Shown: one piece after another, positions 1 through 7,058 of the stretch
Position numbering within the stretch: the first letter of the stretch is position 1
How the letters are laid out: each line of letters begins with the position of its first letter
Source of the DNA: Dysgonamonadaceae bacterium
GTDB taxonomy: Bacteria > Bacteroidota > Bacteroidia > Bacteroidales > Azobacteroidaceae
DNA: 11,326 nt
Assembly: GCA_031284225.1 (NCBI GenBank)
Contig: JAITAH010000033.1
Location: forward strand, 1 to 11,326
Reading direction: 5' to 3'
Position numbers and translations under genes: made by a program
The notes under the pieces: generated by a model
What the model was told of the DNA's origin: nothing
Databases searched by the model: none
What the model saw: the letters and a program-made list of their open reading frames with translations, nothing else

Positions 1-474
1 GCCAAGCGTACCCCGGAATATATAAAACAAAAAATGCTGGAAGGAAAATCGATTATCGCACTGGTCGATGACGAGTTTGCCGGTTTTTGCTACATCGAAA
101 GTTGGGGAAACAAGCAATATGTAGCCAATTCGGGTTTGATTGTCGTAGAAAAATTCCGGGGACAAGGCTTGGCAAAAGCCATCAAAAAACGATCGTTCGC
201 TTTGTCGAGGGAAAAATATCCCGATGCCAAATTATTCGGATTAACTTCGGGCGCCGCCGTCATGAAAATCAACACGGAACTGGGTTATGTGCCGGTTACT
301 TTCGCCCAACTGACGGACGACGAATCGTTTTGGCGCGGTTGCCAAGGATGCGTCAATTACGACATTTTGCAACGCACCGACCGGCGATACTGTATTTGCA
401 CCGCCATGCTGTACGACCCGAAAGAACACGAATTGACCGGTTTTGCAGGAATCAATATAAATAATCTCCCATGA
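1..474 (+). CDS. GNAT-family N-acyltransferase heading the arginine operon (5'-truncated by window edge)
   Basis: The frame is open from base 1, reading AKRTPEYIKQK before the first internal Met at base 34. The gene therefore starts upstream and 157 codons are visible. The acyl-CoA loop of the GNAT fold is seen as FRGQGLAKAI, where RGQGLA fits the R/Q-x-x-G-x-G/A signature. It is preceded by a beta strand (SGLIVVEKF) and followed by the conserved SGAAVMKINTELGYVPVTF. A cysteine group, GCQGC then YCIC, lies near the C-terminus and could hold a metal; I infer this from spacing only. From family knowledge, this gene type precedes argG in many Bacteroidales arginine clusters, so it is a candidate for the first acyl transfer to glutamate (acetyl, or succinyl in lineages using N-succinylornithine). 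That substrate assignment is inference. It ends 38 nt before argG and is probably co-transcribed with it. Confidence 0.9.
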   Translation, partial: AKRTPEYIKQKMLEGKSIIALVDDEFAGFCYIESWGNKQYVANSGLIVVEKFRGQGLAKAIKKRSFALSREKYPDAKLFGLTSGAAVMKINTELGYVPVTFAQLTDDESFWRGCQGCVNYDILQRTDRRYCICTAMLYDPKEHELTGFAGININNLP

Positions 475-512
475 AGCGCACTGCGCAATGGGGCAATTAA
501 ACACCATAGAAA

Positions 513-1715
513 ATGAGCAAACAAAAAGTAGTCTTAGCGTATAGCGGAGGATTGGATACTTCCTTCTGCGCTATGTACCTTTCCCAAGAGTTAGGATATG
601 AAGTATATACCGCGCTGGCTAACACCGGCGGTTTTTCGGCGGAAGATTTGAAACGGGTGGAAGAACGTGCCTATCGCCTCGGCGCCATTCGGCACGTAAC
701 GCTCGATATTACGCAGGAATATTACGCCAAAAGTATCAAATACATGGTTTTCGGCAATGTGCTGCGCAATGGAACTTATCCCATTTCGGTGAGTTCGGAG
801 CGTATTTTTCAAGCCTTGGCGATTATCCGGTACGCCAAAGAAATCGGCGCCGATTTTGTCGCTCACGGCAGCACCGGAGCCGGTAACGACCAAGTGCGCT
901 TCGACTTGACGTTCGATGTGCTGGCGCCGGAAATCGGCATCATCACTCCGACCCGCGACCGGATGCTGACGCGCGAATATGAAATCAATTATTTGAAAGA
1001 ACACGGGTTTGAAGCGGATTTCACCAAAATGGAATATTCCATCAATAAAGGCTTGTGGGGCACGAGCATCGGCGGAAAAGAAACGCTGAAGTCCGAACAA
1101 ACTTTGCCCGAAGAAGCCTATCCGTCGCAATTGCAGGAAACGGGCGAAGAATGGCTGAAAATTTCGTTCTCCGAAGGCGAAATCTCGGCCGTGAATGGCG
1201 AGAATTATACCGATAAAGTCAAAGCTATTCAGGAAATTGAAAAAATAGCTTCCCGTTATGCCATCGGTCGCGATATGCACATCGGCGATACCATTATCGG
1301 CATCAAAGGCCGCGTGGGATTTGAAGCCGCCGCGCCAATGGTGATTATCAATGCGCATAAAATGCTGGAAAAACATACGTTGACCAAGTGGCAACAGTAT
1401 TGGAAAGATCAGGTGGGCACTTGGTATGGCATGTTCCTCCACGAAGCTCAATACCTCGAACCGGTCATGCGCGACATCGAAGCGTTCCTGCAAAGTTCGC
1501 AACAAAATGTAACGGGAACGGTTACCGTTCGCCTGCAACCCTATCATTATGCATTAGTGGGCGTAGAAAGCGATTTCGACCTGATGAAAACCGATTTCGG
1601 CGAATACGGCGAAATCAATAAGGCTTGGACGCCGCAAGACGCCAAGGGTTTTACAAAAATCACCGCTATCCCAACCAAGATTTTTTATGCAGTACAGAAA
1701 AGAAACGGGAAATAG
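513..1715 (+). CDS. argG: argininosuccinate synthase
   Basis: This cytosolic enzyme joins citrulline and aspartate at the cost of ATP cleavage to AMP and PPi, giving argininosuccinate, the penultimate step of arginine synthesis. The 400-aa length is normal for the family. The N-type ATP pyrophosphatase loop AYSGGLDTS is at residues 9-17, and GSTGAGNDQVRF, the citrulline/aspartate-binding segment, is at 119-130. NGTYPISVSSER near residue 86 is also typical of Bacteroidota ArgG. The ATG at 513 gives a standard N-terminus directly before the first beta strand (KVVLAYSGG). No Shine-Dalgarno is evident, as usual in this phylum. It follows the GNAT gene by 38 nt and is likely in the same transcript. 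No frameshift or missing key residue was seen. Confidence 0.97.
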   Translation: MSKQKVVLAYSGGLDTSFCAMYLSQELGYEVYTALANTGGFSAEDLKRVEERAYRLGAIRHVTLDITQEYYAKSIKYMVFGNVLRNGTYPISVSSERIFQALAIIRYAKEIGADFVAHGSTGAGNDQVRFDLTFDVLAPEIGIITPTRDRMLTREYEINYLKEHGFEADFTKMEYSINKGLWGTSIGGKETLKSEQTLPEEAYPSQLQETGEEWLKISFSEGEISAVNGENYTDKVKAIQEIEKIASRYAIGRDMHIGDTIIGIKGRVGFEAAAPMVIINAHKMLEKHTLTKWQQYWKDQVGTWYGMFLHEAQYLEPVMRDIEAFLQSSQQNVTGTVTVRLQPYHYALVGVESDFDLMKTDFGEYGEINKAWTPQDAKGFTKITAIPTKIFYAVQKRNGK

Positions 1716-1767
1716 GTATGCAAACGTTCAAAGAAATAACGCTGGGATGAACGGGTATTGAAGTCTT

Positions 1768-2022
1768 ATGCAAATCGAAAAACAAAATACAGACTATCAA
1801 CAGTTAGTATCGCAGATTTCCGATATTTTCGTGCAAGGGCAAAGGCAGTCGGTGGTTGCGGTAAATGCTCATTTGGTTACAACGTATTGGAAAGTAGGAC
1901 AATATATTGTCGAATACGAACAAAAGGGAAATGACAGTCAATCAGTTGTCGCAAAATACAAACTCTATCTTCCGGACAAAGAAGATTTTAAAAAGATTAT
2001 TCATTTTCAGGAGCAACCATAG
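1768..2022 (+). pseudogene. remnant of a DUF1016/YhcG-type gene with a large internal deletion
   Basis: The 84-codon frame starts like DUF1016 N-terminal domains: YQQLVSQISDIF, then VNAHLVTTYWKVGQYIVEYEQKG (residues ~32-54, matching the family's VN..LV..YW.IG..IVE.EQ.G pattern). Family members then continue for some 250 more residues, including a PD-(D/E)XK-like nuclease domain. Here, after about residue 58, the frame goes straight to KYKLYLPDKEDFKK, which resembles the family's extreme C-terminal Y.LYLPDKE.L motif. I infer an in-frame internal deletion that removed the catalytic core, so a working nuclease is unlikely. The stop TAG directly abuts the next start ATG. A gene of this type is foreign to an arginine operon and is probably an insertion that later decayed. 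The DUF1016 call on the N-terminal half is fairly firm; the C-terminal match is from memory. Confidence 0.65.
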
Positions 2023-2943
2023 ATGAACACAAAATACCTCCTCATTGGCGCCGGCGGCGTAGGCGGAAGCATCGCCGCTTTTCTCGGTTTGGCCGGCAAA
2101 GACCTGACTTGCATCGCCCGCGGTACCCATCTCGAAGCCATTCAACAACGGGGATTGCATCTGATTTCCGATCTTCGGGGCGAACATACGGTGCGTGTAA
2201 AAGCTTGCACCGGTGAAGAATACAACGAAAAAGCCGATGTAATAATCGTCTGTGTAAAAGGATACTCCCTCGAGGCAATCGCTCCCGTGCTGAAAAAAGC
2301 CGCACACCCCGAAACTATCATCCTTCCCGTTCTGAACGGATTCGGCTATGGCGAACGTATCCGGACGATGACCGGTTTGCGCAACGTCCTCGACGGCTGT
2401 ATTTACATCGTCGCCTACATCTCCCAACCGGGCGAAGTCGTACAAATGGGCGAAGTCTTCCGCTTGATTTTTGGGGCGCCCGCCGGGCTTAACGTTCCCT
2501 CCGAACGCCTGCAAGCTATTCAGGCCGATTTGCAGGAAAGCGGCATCCGAACCATTCTTTCCGACGATATTCGCCGAGATACGTTCATCAAATGGTCGTT
2601 CATCTCGGCCATGGCCTGCACAGGAGCGTATTTCGACGTGCCGATGGGCGCTCTCCAAACGCCCGGACCCGAACGGGAAATGTTCGCCGGACTGTCCGAC
2701 GAAAGCACCGTCGTCGGCCGGAAACTCGGCATCCCGATTCCCGGCAATCAAACGGAAAAGAACCTGAAAATCATTGACGCTCTGGCGCCCGAAAGCACCG
2801 CCTCGATGCAGAAAGATCTCGAAAAAGGCCATCCATCGGAAATCGACGAACTGCTGTTCAGTATGATTGATTGGGCGGCAAAAACCGGAATCGAAGTCCC
2901 TGTATATCAAAAAGCGGCAAATAAATTCAGCATACAAATATGA
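2023..2943 (+). CDS. ketopantoate reductase-like NADPH-dependent oxidoreductase (PanE/ApbA family)
   Basis: The 306-aa protein has the two-domain PanE/ApbA layout: an N-terminal Rossmann fold with GAGGVGG at residues 9-15 and LNGFG at 104-108, and a C-terminal helical domain. The proposed acid/base lysine is kept (K190 in FIKWSF), as are the SM..D....EID residues (261-275) matching the S/E pair of the E. coli active site. Against the E. coli segment KLAVNCVINPLTA, however, the two substrate-binding Asn positions are Ile194 and Ala198 here. The fold and cofactor are therefore clear, but ketopantoate as substrate is less certain, and I give no symbol. The start ATG follows the preceding TAG without a gap, and no other start fits. 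It overlaps argC by 4 nt (ATGA), implying translational coupling. A pantothenate-type gene between argG and argC is unusual in my recollection of related genomes. Confidence 0.85.
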   Translation: MNTKYLLIGAGGVGGSIAAFLGLAGKDLTCIARGTHLEAIQQRGLHLISDLRGEHTVRVKACTGEEYNEKADVIIVCVKGYSLEAIAPVLKKAAHPETIILPVLNGFGYGERIRTMTGLRNVLDGCIYIVAYISQPGEVVQMGEVFRLIFGAPAGLNVPSERLQAIQADLQESGIRTILSDDIRRDTFIKWSFISAMACTGAYFDVPMGALQTPGPEREMFAGLSDESTVVGRKLGIPIPGNQTEKNLKIIDALAPESTASMQKDLEKGHPSEIDELLFSMIDWAAKTGIEVPVYQKAANKFSIQI

Positions 2944-3902
2944 AAACGATCCGAACAGGAATTATCGGCGGAGCAGGCTACACGGCGGGCGAACTGCTTC
3001 GTTTGCTCATCCATCACCCGCAGGTAGAAATTACGTTTGTGCACAGCGCCAGCAACGCCGGCCGTCGCCTGTCGGACGTTCACGAAGGGCTTATCGGCGA
3101 AACCGGACGGTCGTTTTCCGATTCTTTCGATCTGACGGCGATCGACCTCCTCTTCCTCTGCTCCGCACACGGCGGAAGCCGGAAATTTATGGCGGAAAAC
3201 ATTGTTCCTTCATCGCTAAAAATCGTTGATTTATCCATGGATTACCGTCATCGGGCTACCGCCGAGGGCTTTGTTTACGGCTTGCCGGAATTGAACAGGG
3301 ATGCGATCCGGAACGCCCGTCGCATCGCCAATCCGGGTTGCTTTGCAACGGCTATTCAACTGGCTTTGTTGCCGTTGGCCGACAAACAGGCTTTGAAACA
3401 GACAATCCACGTCCATGCCATTACCGGATCGACCGGGGCGGGCGTTCAGCCCTCCGCCACCACGCACTTTTCGTGGCGCGACAACAACGTTTCTGTCTAT
3501 AAAGCCTTTGAACATCAACATTTAACGGAGATCTGCGAATCGCTCCACTGCCCGTCGCCTCAAATCCGGTTTATCCCGGTACGGGGCAATTTTTCCCGCG
3601 GCATTTTCGCTTCGGCCTATACCGAAAGCGACTGGTCGCTGGAAGAAGCCGTTGCGGTTTATCGCGATTTTTACCGGTCCGCCGCGTTTACCGTTCTTTC
3701 CGATACGAATATCGACCTGAAACAGGTTGTTAACACCAATAAATGCGTGCTGTACCTCGAAAAACACGGAAATCTGTTGCTGATTTTGTCGGTCATCGAC
3801 AATCTGCTGAAAGGCGCTTCGGGGCAGGCGGTGCAAAACATGAACCTGATGTTCGGATTGGACGAAAAAACCGGTTTGCGACTGAAAGCCAGCGGATTTT
3901 AA
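2940..3902 (+). CDS. argC: N-acetyl-gamma-glutamyl-phosphate reductase
   Basis: The enzyme performs the NADPH-dependent reduction of N-acyl-gamma-glutamyl phosphate to the semialdehyde, the third step of ornithine synthesis. The 320-aa length is normal. GIIGGAGYTAGELLRLL (residues 7-23) is the nucleotide-binding start, and ANPGCFAT (130-137) carries the catalytic cysteine C134. HAITGSTGAG (about 164-173), GNFSRGIF and the closing KGASGQAVQNMNLMFGL are all canonical ArgC segments. In Bacteroidales that use succinylated intermediates the natural substrate could be N-succinyl rather than N-acetyl; the sequence does not decide this. The start overlaps the stop of the preceding reductase gene as ATGA. 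No argD follows, unlike the usual local gene order. Confidence 0.96.
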   Translation: MKTIRTGIIGGAGYTAGELLRLLIHHPQVEITFVHSASNAGRRLSDVHEGLIGETGRSFSDSFDLTAIDLLFLCSAHGGSRKFMAENIVPSSLKIVDLSMDYRHRATAEGFVYGLPELNRDAIRNARRIANPGCFATAIQLALLPLADKQALKQTIHVHAITGSTGAGVQPSATTHFSWRDNNVSVYKAFEHQHLTEICESLHCPSPQIRFIPVRGNFSRGIFASAYTESDWSLEEAVAVYRDFYRSAAFTVLSDTNIDLKQVVNTNKCVLYLEKHGNLLLILSVIDNLLKGASGQAVQNMNLMFGLDEKTGLRLKASGF

Positions 3903-4022
3903 CTGCGCCGGGCGCTAATAAATTAAATAATCGAATGAAGCTGTTTCAGAAATCAGGAATCGCCACCACGACGAAAGCAAATCCCTAAGCAATCCGTTGA
4001 TTTACAAGCATTCCGGATGACT
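3903..4022 (+). other. post-argC gap; possible trace of a lost argD start
   Basis: No complete gene is visible here. A frame of 17 codons begins at base 3935 with MKLFQKSGIATT and stops at 3988. Its first four residues match the way ArgD often begins in Bacteroidales (MKLF or MNLF), and this is where argD would be expected. Similarity stops after these four residues, so it may be chance. I see no convincing rho-independent terminator after argC; GCGCCGGGCGC at about 3904-3914 is G+C-rich but lacks a good stem followed by a T run. Confidence 0.2.
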
Positions 4023-4314
4023 TCACTTCGTTCGCAATTTGCGGTCGCGATATTCAGAAGCAGGAAAAATCATATCACTAACGGTCATCGTAAGACCACG
4101 CCTCTGGGTAGCGTTTATATCCTGAATCCAAGGCGTACTACCCCCTTTCTGTCTCTGCAACTGAAAGCCCAATCAAAGAACCCCACTTGAATCTAACGCT
4201 CTGTTTATACTGTTCCGAAACTCTTGACGCATAATCCGGATACATAAGGACTAATATATCATCAAACGTAAGTTTGTTTCCATCAATCATCGCCGGAGGG
4301 CGGCAGCGCCACAT
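4023..4314 (-). pseudogene. unrecognised protein remnant with one frameshift
   Basis: On the minus strand, ATG at 4314 opens a 58-codon frame (MWRCRPPAMIDG ... DDILVLMYPDY ... RFKWGSLIGLSVAETERG) that stops at 4138-4140. At a run of five G (C on the + strand, 4141-4145), reading one base fewer restores a frame that continues STPWIQDINATQRRGLTMT ... MIFPASEYRDRK to a stop at 4023-4025, about 96 residues in all. The two halves read as one protein with normal residue alternation and no low-complexity sequence, which supports a real, decayed or fragmentary coding region. I do not recognise the family and assign no function. A sequencing error in the G run could also explain the shift. It lies between the arginine operon and the small ORF at 4374, in a region that seems rearranged. 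Confidence 0.45.
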
Positions 4315-4373
4315 TTGGTATATTAGTTGATATCTTTCTTAAAGACACAATCTATTACAAAATATTTTACAAT

Positions 4374-4577
4374 ATGCGCCGGCAAACAGGATCAATCAAA
4401 GAGAACGGAACCATCCTTAAAAGTAAGCAGACCGTTGAAAAAGAAGAGATAAAAAAGAAAAAGAATTATGTGGGTCCGAAAGTGGAAGTCCATCGAGTGA
4501 TTTTAGAAGAAGGACTAATGGTCAAAAGCAGTTATCGTGCGAATGGTGCAAGGATCAAGAAAGATAAAAAGGCATGA
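4374..4577 (+). CDS. small basic hypothetical protein
   Basis: This 67-aa protein is very rich in Lys and Arg (EKEEIKKKKNY, ARIKKDKKA). Its core, YVGPKVEVHRVILEEG, followed by a Ser pair, resembles short Bacteroidota ORFs of the pattern Y..P.vev..le.eg...gS that are often found near surface-protein or fimbrillin genes. That resemblance is from memory and weak. There is no signal peptide or membrane segment. The N-terminal ~30 residues (SIKENGTILKSKQTVEKEE) look like a hydrophilic leader. The gene stands alone, convergent with mutS2, whose stop is 22 nt away. It could be a peptide precursor, a regulatory small protein or a non-functional frame; nothing in the sequence settles which. Confidence 0.5.
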   Translation: MRRQTGSIKENGTILKSKQTVEKEEIKKKKNYVGPKVEVHRVILEEGLMVKSSYRANGARIKKDKKA

Positions 4578-4598
4578 AACTCATATTTCGACGCAAGA

Positions 4599-7058
4599 TT
4601 ACTCCAGTTCTACCACCGTAATTCCGGTTCCCCCCAACTGAACATGCTCGTCCTGAAACTGCCGGACGCCGGGAACGTTTTTCAGATAATCGCGGATAAT
4701 TTGCCGCAAAGCGCCCGTTCCGGTGCCGTGCAGGATACGTATCCGTCCGGCGTTGCACTGAATGGCGTCGTCGATATAATAAGTAATGGCTTGTAAGGCT
4801 TCATCGGCCCGCAATCCCCGCAGGTCGATTTCCTGTTTGAAGCGAAGTTTTTTTTCCGACAAAGCGTCGGCGCTGTTGGCAAGAATGATTTGCGATGGAG
4901 GAGTTTTCCATTTCAGCGGCTTCCGGTCGGTTTTTTCTAACTGGTCGAGTTTAGTAGAAGTTTTGAGCGTGCCGAAAGCGACAATCACATTTTTTCCTTT
5001 CACTTCGAGCACTTCGCCCGCCGTTTGTTGTCCTTTGATTCGGACGGTATCGCCCACCTGTATCTCCTGATCCTTACCGGTTATTCTCTGCGCGGGCGGC
5101 TTGGAATTTTTGTTCTTCAAAGGAGGCCGACGGGCGGGGGTGGTCATCCCATTGCTTTCGACGGATGGCTGTAATGATTGCTTGAACTTTTCCAACGTTT
5201 TCCGGGCGGCCAGCGTTTTTTCTTTTTCGGCCTGCGCCTCTTTGATTTCCCGGATGGTTCGCTCGATTTGCGCATTGGCGTCGGCCAACAAGCGTTCGGC
5301 GCCGGCTTTGGCTTGCCGTTCCCATTCCTTGTGCCGGCTTTCGATGGAAGCCAGATCGGTTTGATACTGTTCGACCAGTTCTTCCAATCGTTTTTCCTGT
5401 TGGCGGATGTGTTGGCGTTTCGATTCCCAATAGCGTTTATCGCGGACAATATCCTGCAAATACTTGTCCATGGCGATGTAATCTTTCCCGACGATTTCGG
5501 ACGCTTCGGCAATCACATCTTCGGGCAATCCGATTTTCCGGGCAATTTCGATGGCAAACGAAGAACCCGGATTGCCGGTAGAAAGTTGAAACAAAGGTTG
5601 CATCTCGTGTCGGTCGTAGAGCATGGCGCCGTTTACGATGCCCTCATGATCTTCGGCGTAAGTTTTCAGATTTTGGTAATGCGTGGTGATAATTCCGAAA
5701 CATCGTTTGTCGTTGAAACGATGCAACAAAGCTTCCGCGATAGCGCCGCCGATAAGCGGCTCGGTGCCGCCGCCGAATTCGTCAATCAAAATGAGCGAGG
5801 AAGGGTGGGCGTTTTTGACCATGAACTTCATGTTGGTCAGGTGGGAGCTGTAAGTGCTCAAATCGTTTTCGATGGATTGTTCGTCGCCGATATCCAGAAA
5901 AATATCGTTGAAAATTCCGGTTTTCGAGCGTTCGCTCAAAGGAATCAGCAAGCCCGTTTGCAGCATGTACTGTAACAGTCCGGCCGTTTTCAATAAAACG
6001 GATTTTCCGCCGGCATTGGGACCGGAAATGACTAATATTCGTTGTGTTTCAGTCAATTCGATGTCCAACGGGACCACCGGTTTGTTTTGCTTTTGATGCG
6101 AAAGATAGAGTAGCGGATGAATGGCACGTATCCAGTCGATTTGCGGTTGATTTTCGACGACGGGAAGAATGGCGTTGACGTCCAATGCAAACAGCGCTTT
6201 GGCGCGGATAAAATCAATGTCGGCCAGAAAGCGGTAGGAATGGAAGATTTCCGGGATTTCGGGCCGGATTTGTTGTGTGAAAGCCGTCAGTATCCGGACG
6301 ATTTCCCGTTTTTCCTCGCTTTCTAATTCGCGGATTTTATTATTGGCTTCCACCACTTCGGCCGGTTCGATAAAAACCGTTTTTCCGGTAGCCGATTCGT
6401 CGTGGACAATCCCTTTCAGTTTTCGTTTGAAAGACGGGGAAACCGGAATCATTAAACGGCCGTCGCGCAGAGTAGGGGTTACGTCTTTATCGACCCATCC
6501 TTCCGATTGGGCGCTTCGCAAAATACGGTTTAGCGTTTTGGAGATACCGCCGGCCGTCTGTGTCAGTTGCCGGCGAATATCATTCAATTCCGGCGAAGCG
6601 CTGTCTTTGACTTTGCCGAATTTGTCCAGAATAGCGTCGATCCGTTTGGTGATTGAGGGAAAAGCAACCACCTCGGCCGCCAGCGCTTGCAGGTGAGGAT
6701 AGGCGTCGCTTTCCGTTTCCTGTTTGCGTTGGAAGAACCGCAAGATTTCGTTAATCGTTTCCAGCGATCGGCGAATGTCGAACAGTTCTTTTTCGATTAA
6801 GTACGTTCCTTCAATCCGGATTTTCTTCAGCGAATCGCGGACGTCGTAAAAATGGTCGGAAGGAAAAGCGTCTTCTTCCCGGAGGATACGGGTAAATTCG
6901 TACGTTTGATAAAGCTGCTTTCTAATTGCCGGATAATCGGCAGAAAAAGTCATCGCCTCCGCTTTTTCTTCGCCCAACGGGGAAAGACAACGTACCGCTA
7001 CCCGTTCCCGGATTTTATCGAAACCTATTTTTTGTTCAAAGTTTTGAGGGTAAATCAT
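4599..7058 (-). CDS. mutS2: MutS2 family ATPase with Smr nuclease domain
   Basis: The 819-aa protein is full length. It has no mismatch-recognition domain and begins at the core region (MIYPQNFEQKIGFDKI), as MutS2 does. The ABC-type ATPase shows Walker A GPNAGGKS at 346-353, Walker B LILIDEFGGGTEP at 422-434 and the switch His in TTHYQNLK near 460. A long charged coiled coil spans about 530-630, followed by a KOW-like stretch (VGDTVRIKGQQTAGEV, 668-683). The C-terminal Smr domain has IDLRG at 744-748 and HGTGTG at 777-782, both intact. MutS2 proteins bind branched DNA and suppress recombination; in some bacteria they act on collided ribosomes through the Smr domain. Which role applies here is unknown. 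The start ATG overlaps the iorB stop as ATGA, so it should be translated from the iorAB transcript. Confidence 0.96.
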   Translation of the reverse strand: MIYPQNFEQKIGFDKIRERVAVRCLSPLGEEKAEAMTFSADYPAIRKQLYQTYEFTRILREEDAFPSDHFYDVRDSLKKIRIEGTYLIEKELFDIRRSLETINEILRFFQRKQETESDAYPHLQALAAEVVAFPSITKRIDAILDKFGKVKDSASPELNDIRRQLTQTAGGISKTLNRILRSAQSEGWVDKDVTPTLRDGRLMIPVSPSFKRKLKGIVHDESATGKTVFIEPAEVVEANNKIRELESEEKREIVRILTAFTQQIRPEIPEIFHSYRFLADIDFIRAKALFALDVNAILPVVENQPQIDWIRAIHPLLYLSHQKQNKPVVPLDIELTETQRILVISGPNAGGKSVLLKTAGLLQYMLQTGLLIPLSERSKTGIFNDIFLDIGDEQSIENDLSTYSSHLTNMKFMVKNAHPSSLILIDEFGGGTEPLIGGAIAEALLHRFNDKRCFGIITTHYQNLKTYAEDHEGIVNGAMLYDRHEMQPLFQLSTGNPGSSFAIEIARKIGLPEDVIAEASEIVGKDYIAMDKYLQDIVRDKRYWESKRQHIRQQEKRLEELVEQYQTDLASIESRHKEWERQAKAGAERLLADANAQIERTIREIKEAQAEKEKTLAARKTLEKFKQSLQPSVESNGMTTPARRPPLKNKNSKPPAQRITGKDQEIQVGDTVRIKGQQTAGEVLEVKGKNVIVAFGTLKTSTKLDQLEKTDRKPLKWKTPPSQIILANSADALSEKKLRFKQEIDLRGLRADEALQAITYYIDDAIQCNAGRIRILHGTGTGALRQIIRDYLKNVPGVRQFQDEHVQLGGTGITVVELE

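Noticed and set aside
476..486. GCGC-ACT-GCGC mini-hairpin between the GNAT gene and argG
   Set aside because: A 4-bp stem with a 3-nt loop and no T run is too weak to call a terminator or attenuator.
591..1547. Long open frame antisense to argG
   Set aside because: It is a codon shadow of a clear argG. Its translation is rich in His, Phe and Arg, with no recognisable domain.
1718..1750. Ten-codon frame MQTFKEITLG directly after argG
   Set aside because: It is too short to support as a gene, and nothing shows it is a leader peptide or a fragment of a known protein.
1942..2937. 331-codon antisense frame opposite the panE-like gene
   Set aside because: It mirrors the real gene, whose Rossmann and active-site motifs are clear on the + strand. 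The antisense product lacks family-like features.
4269..4276. TAAGTTTG, a -7-like element upstream of the small ORF at 4374
   Set aside because: It matches the consensus but lies inside the antisense remnant, about 98 nt from the start and without a -33 element. It could be chance in A+T-rich DNA.
5178..5975. 265-codon + strand frame inside mutS2
   Set aside because: It is antisense to a complete MutS2 with Walker and Smr motifs, and its Phe-rich translation is typical of a shadow frame.
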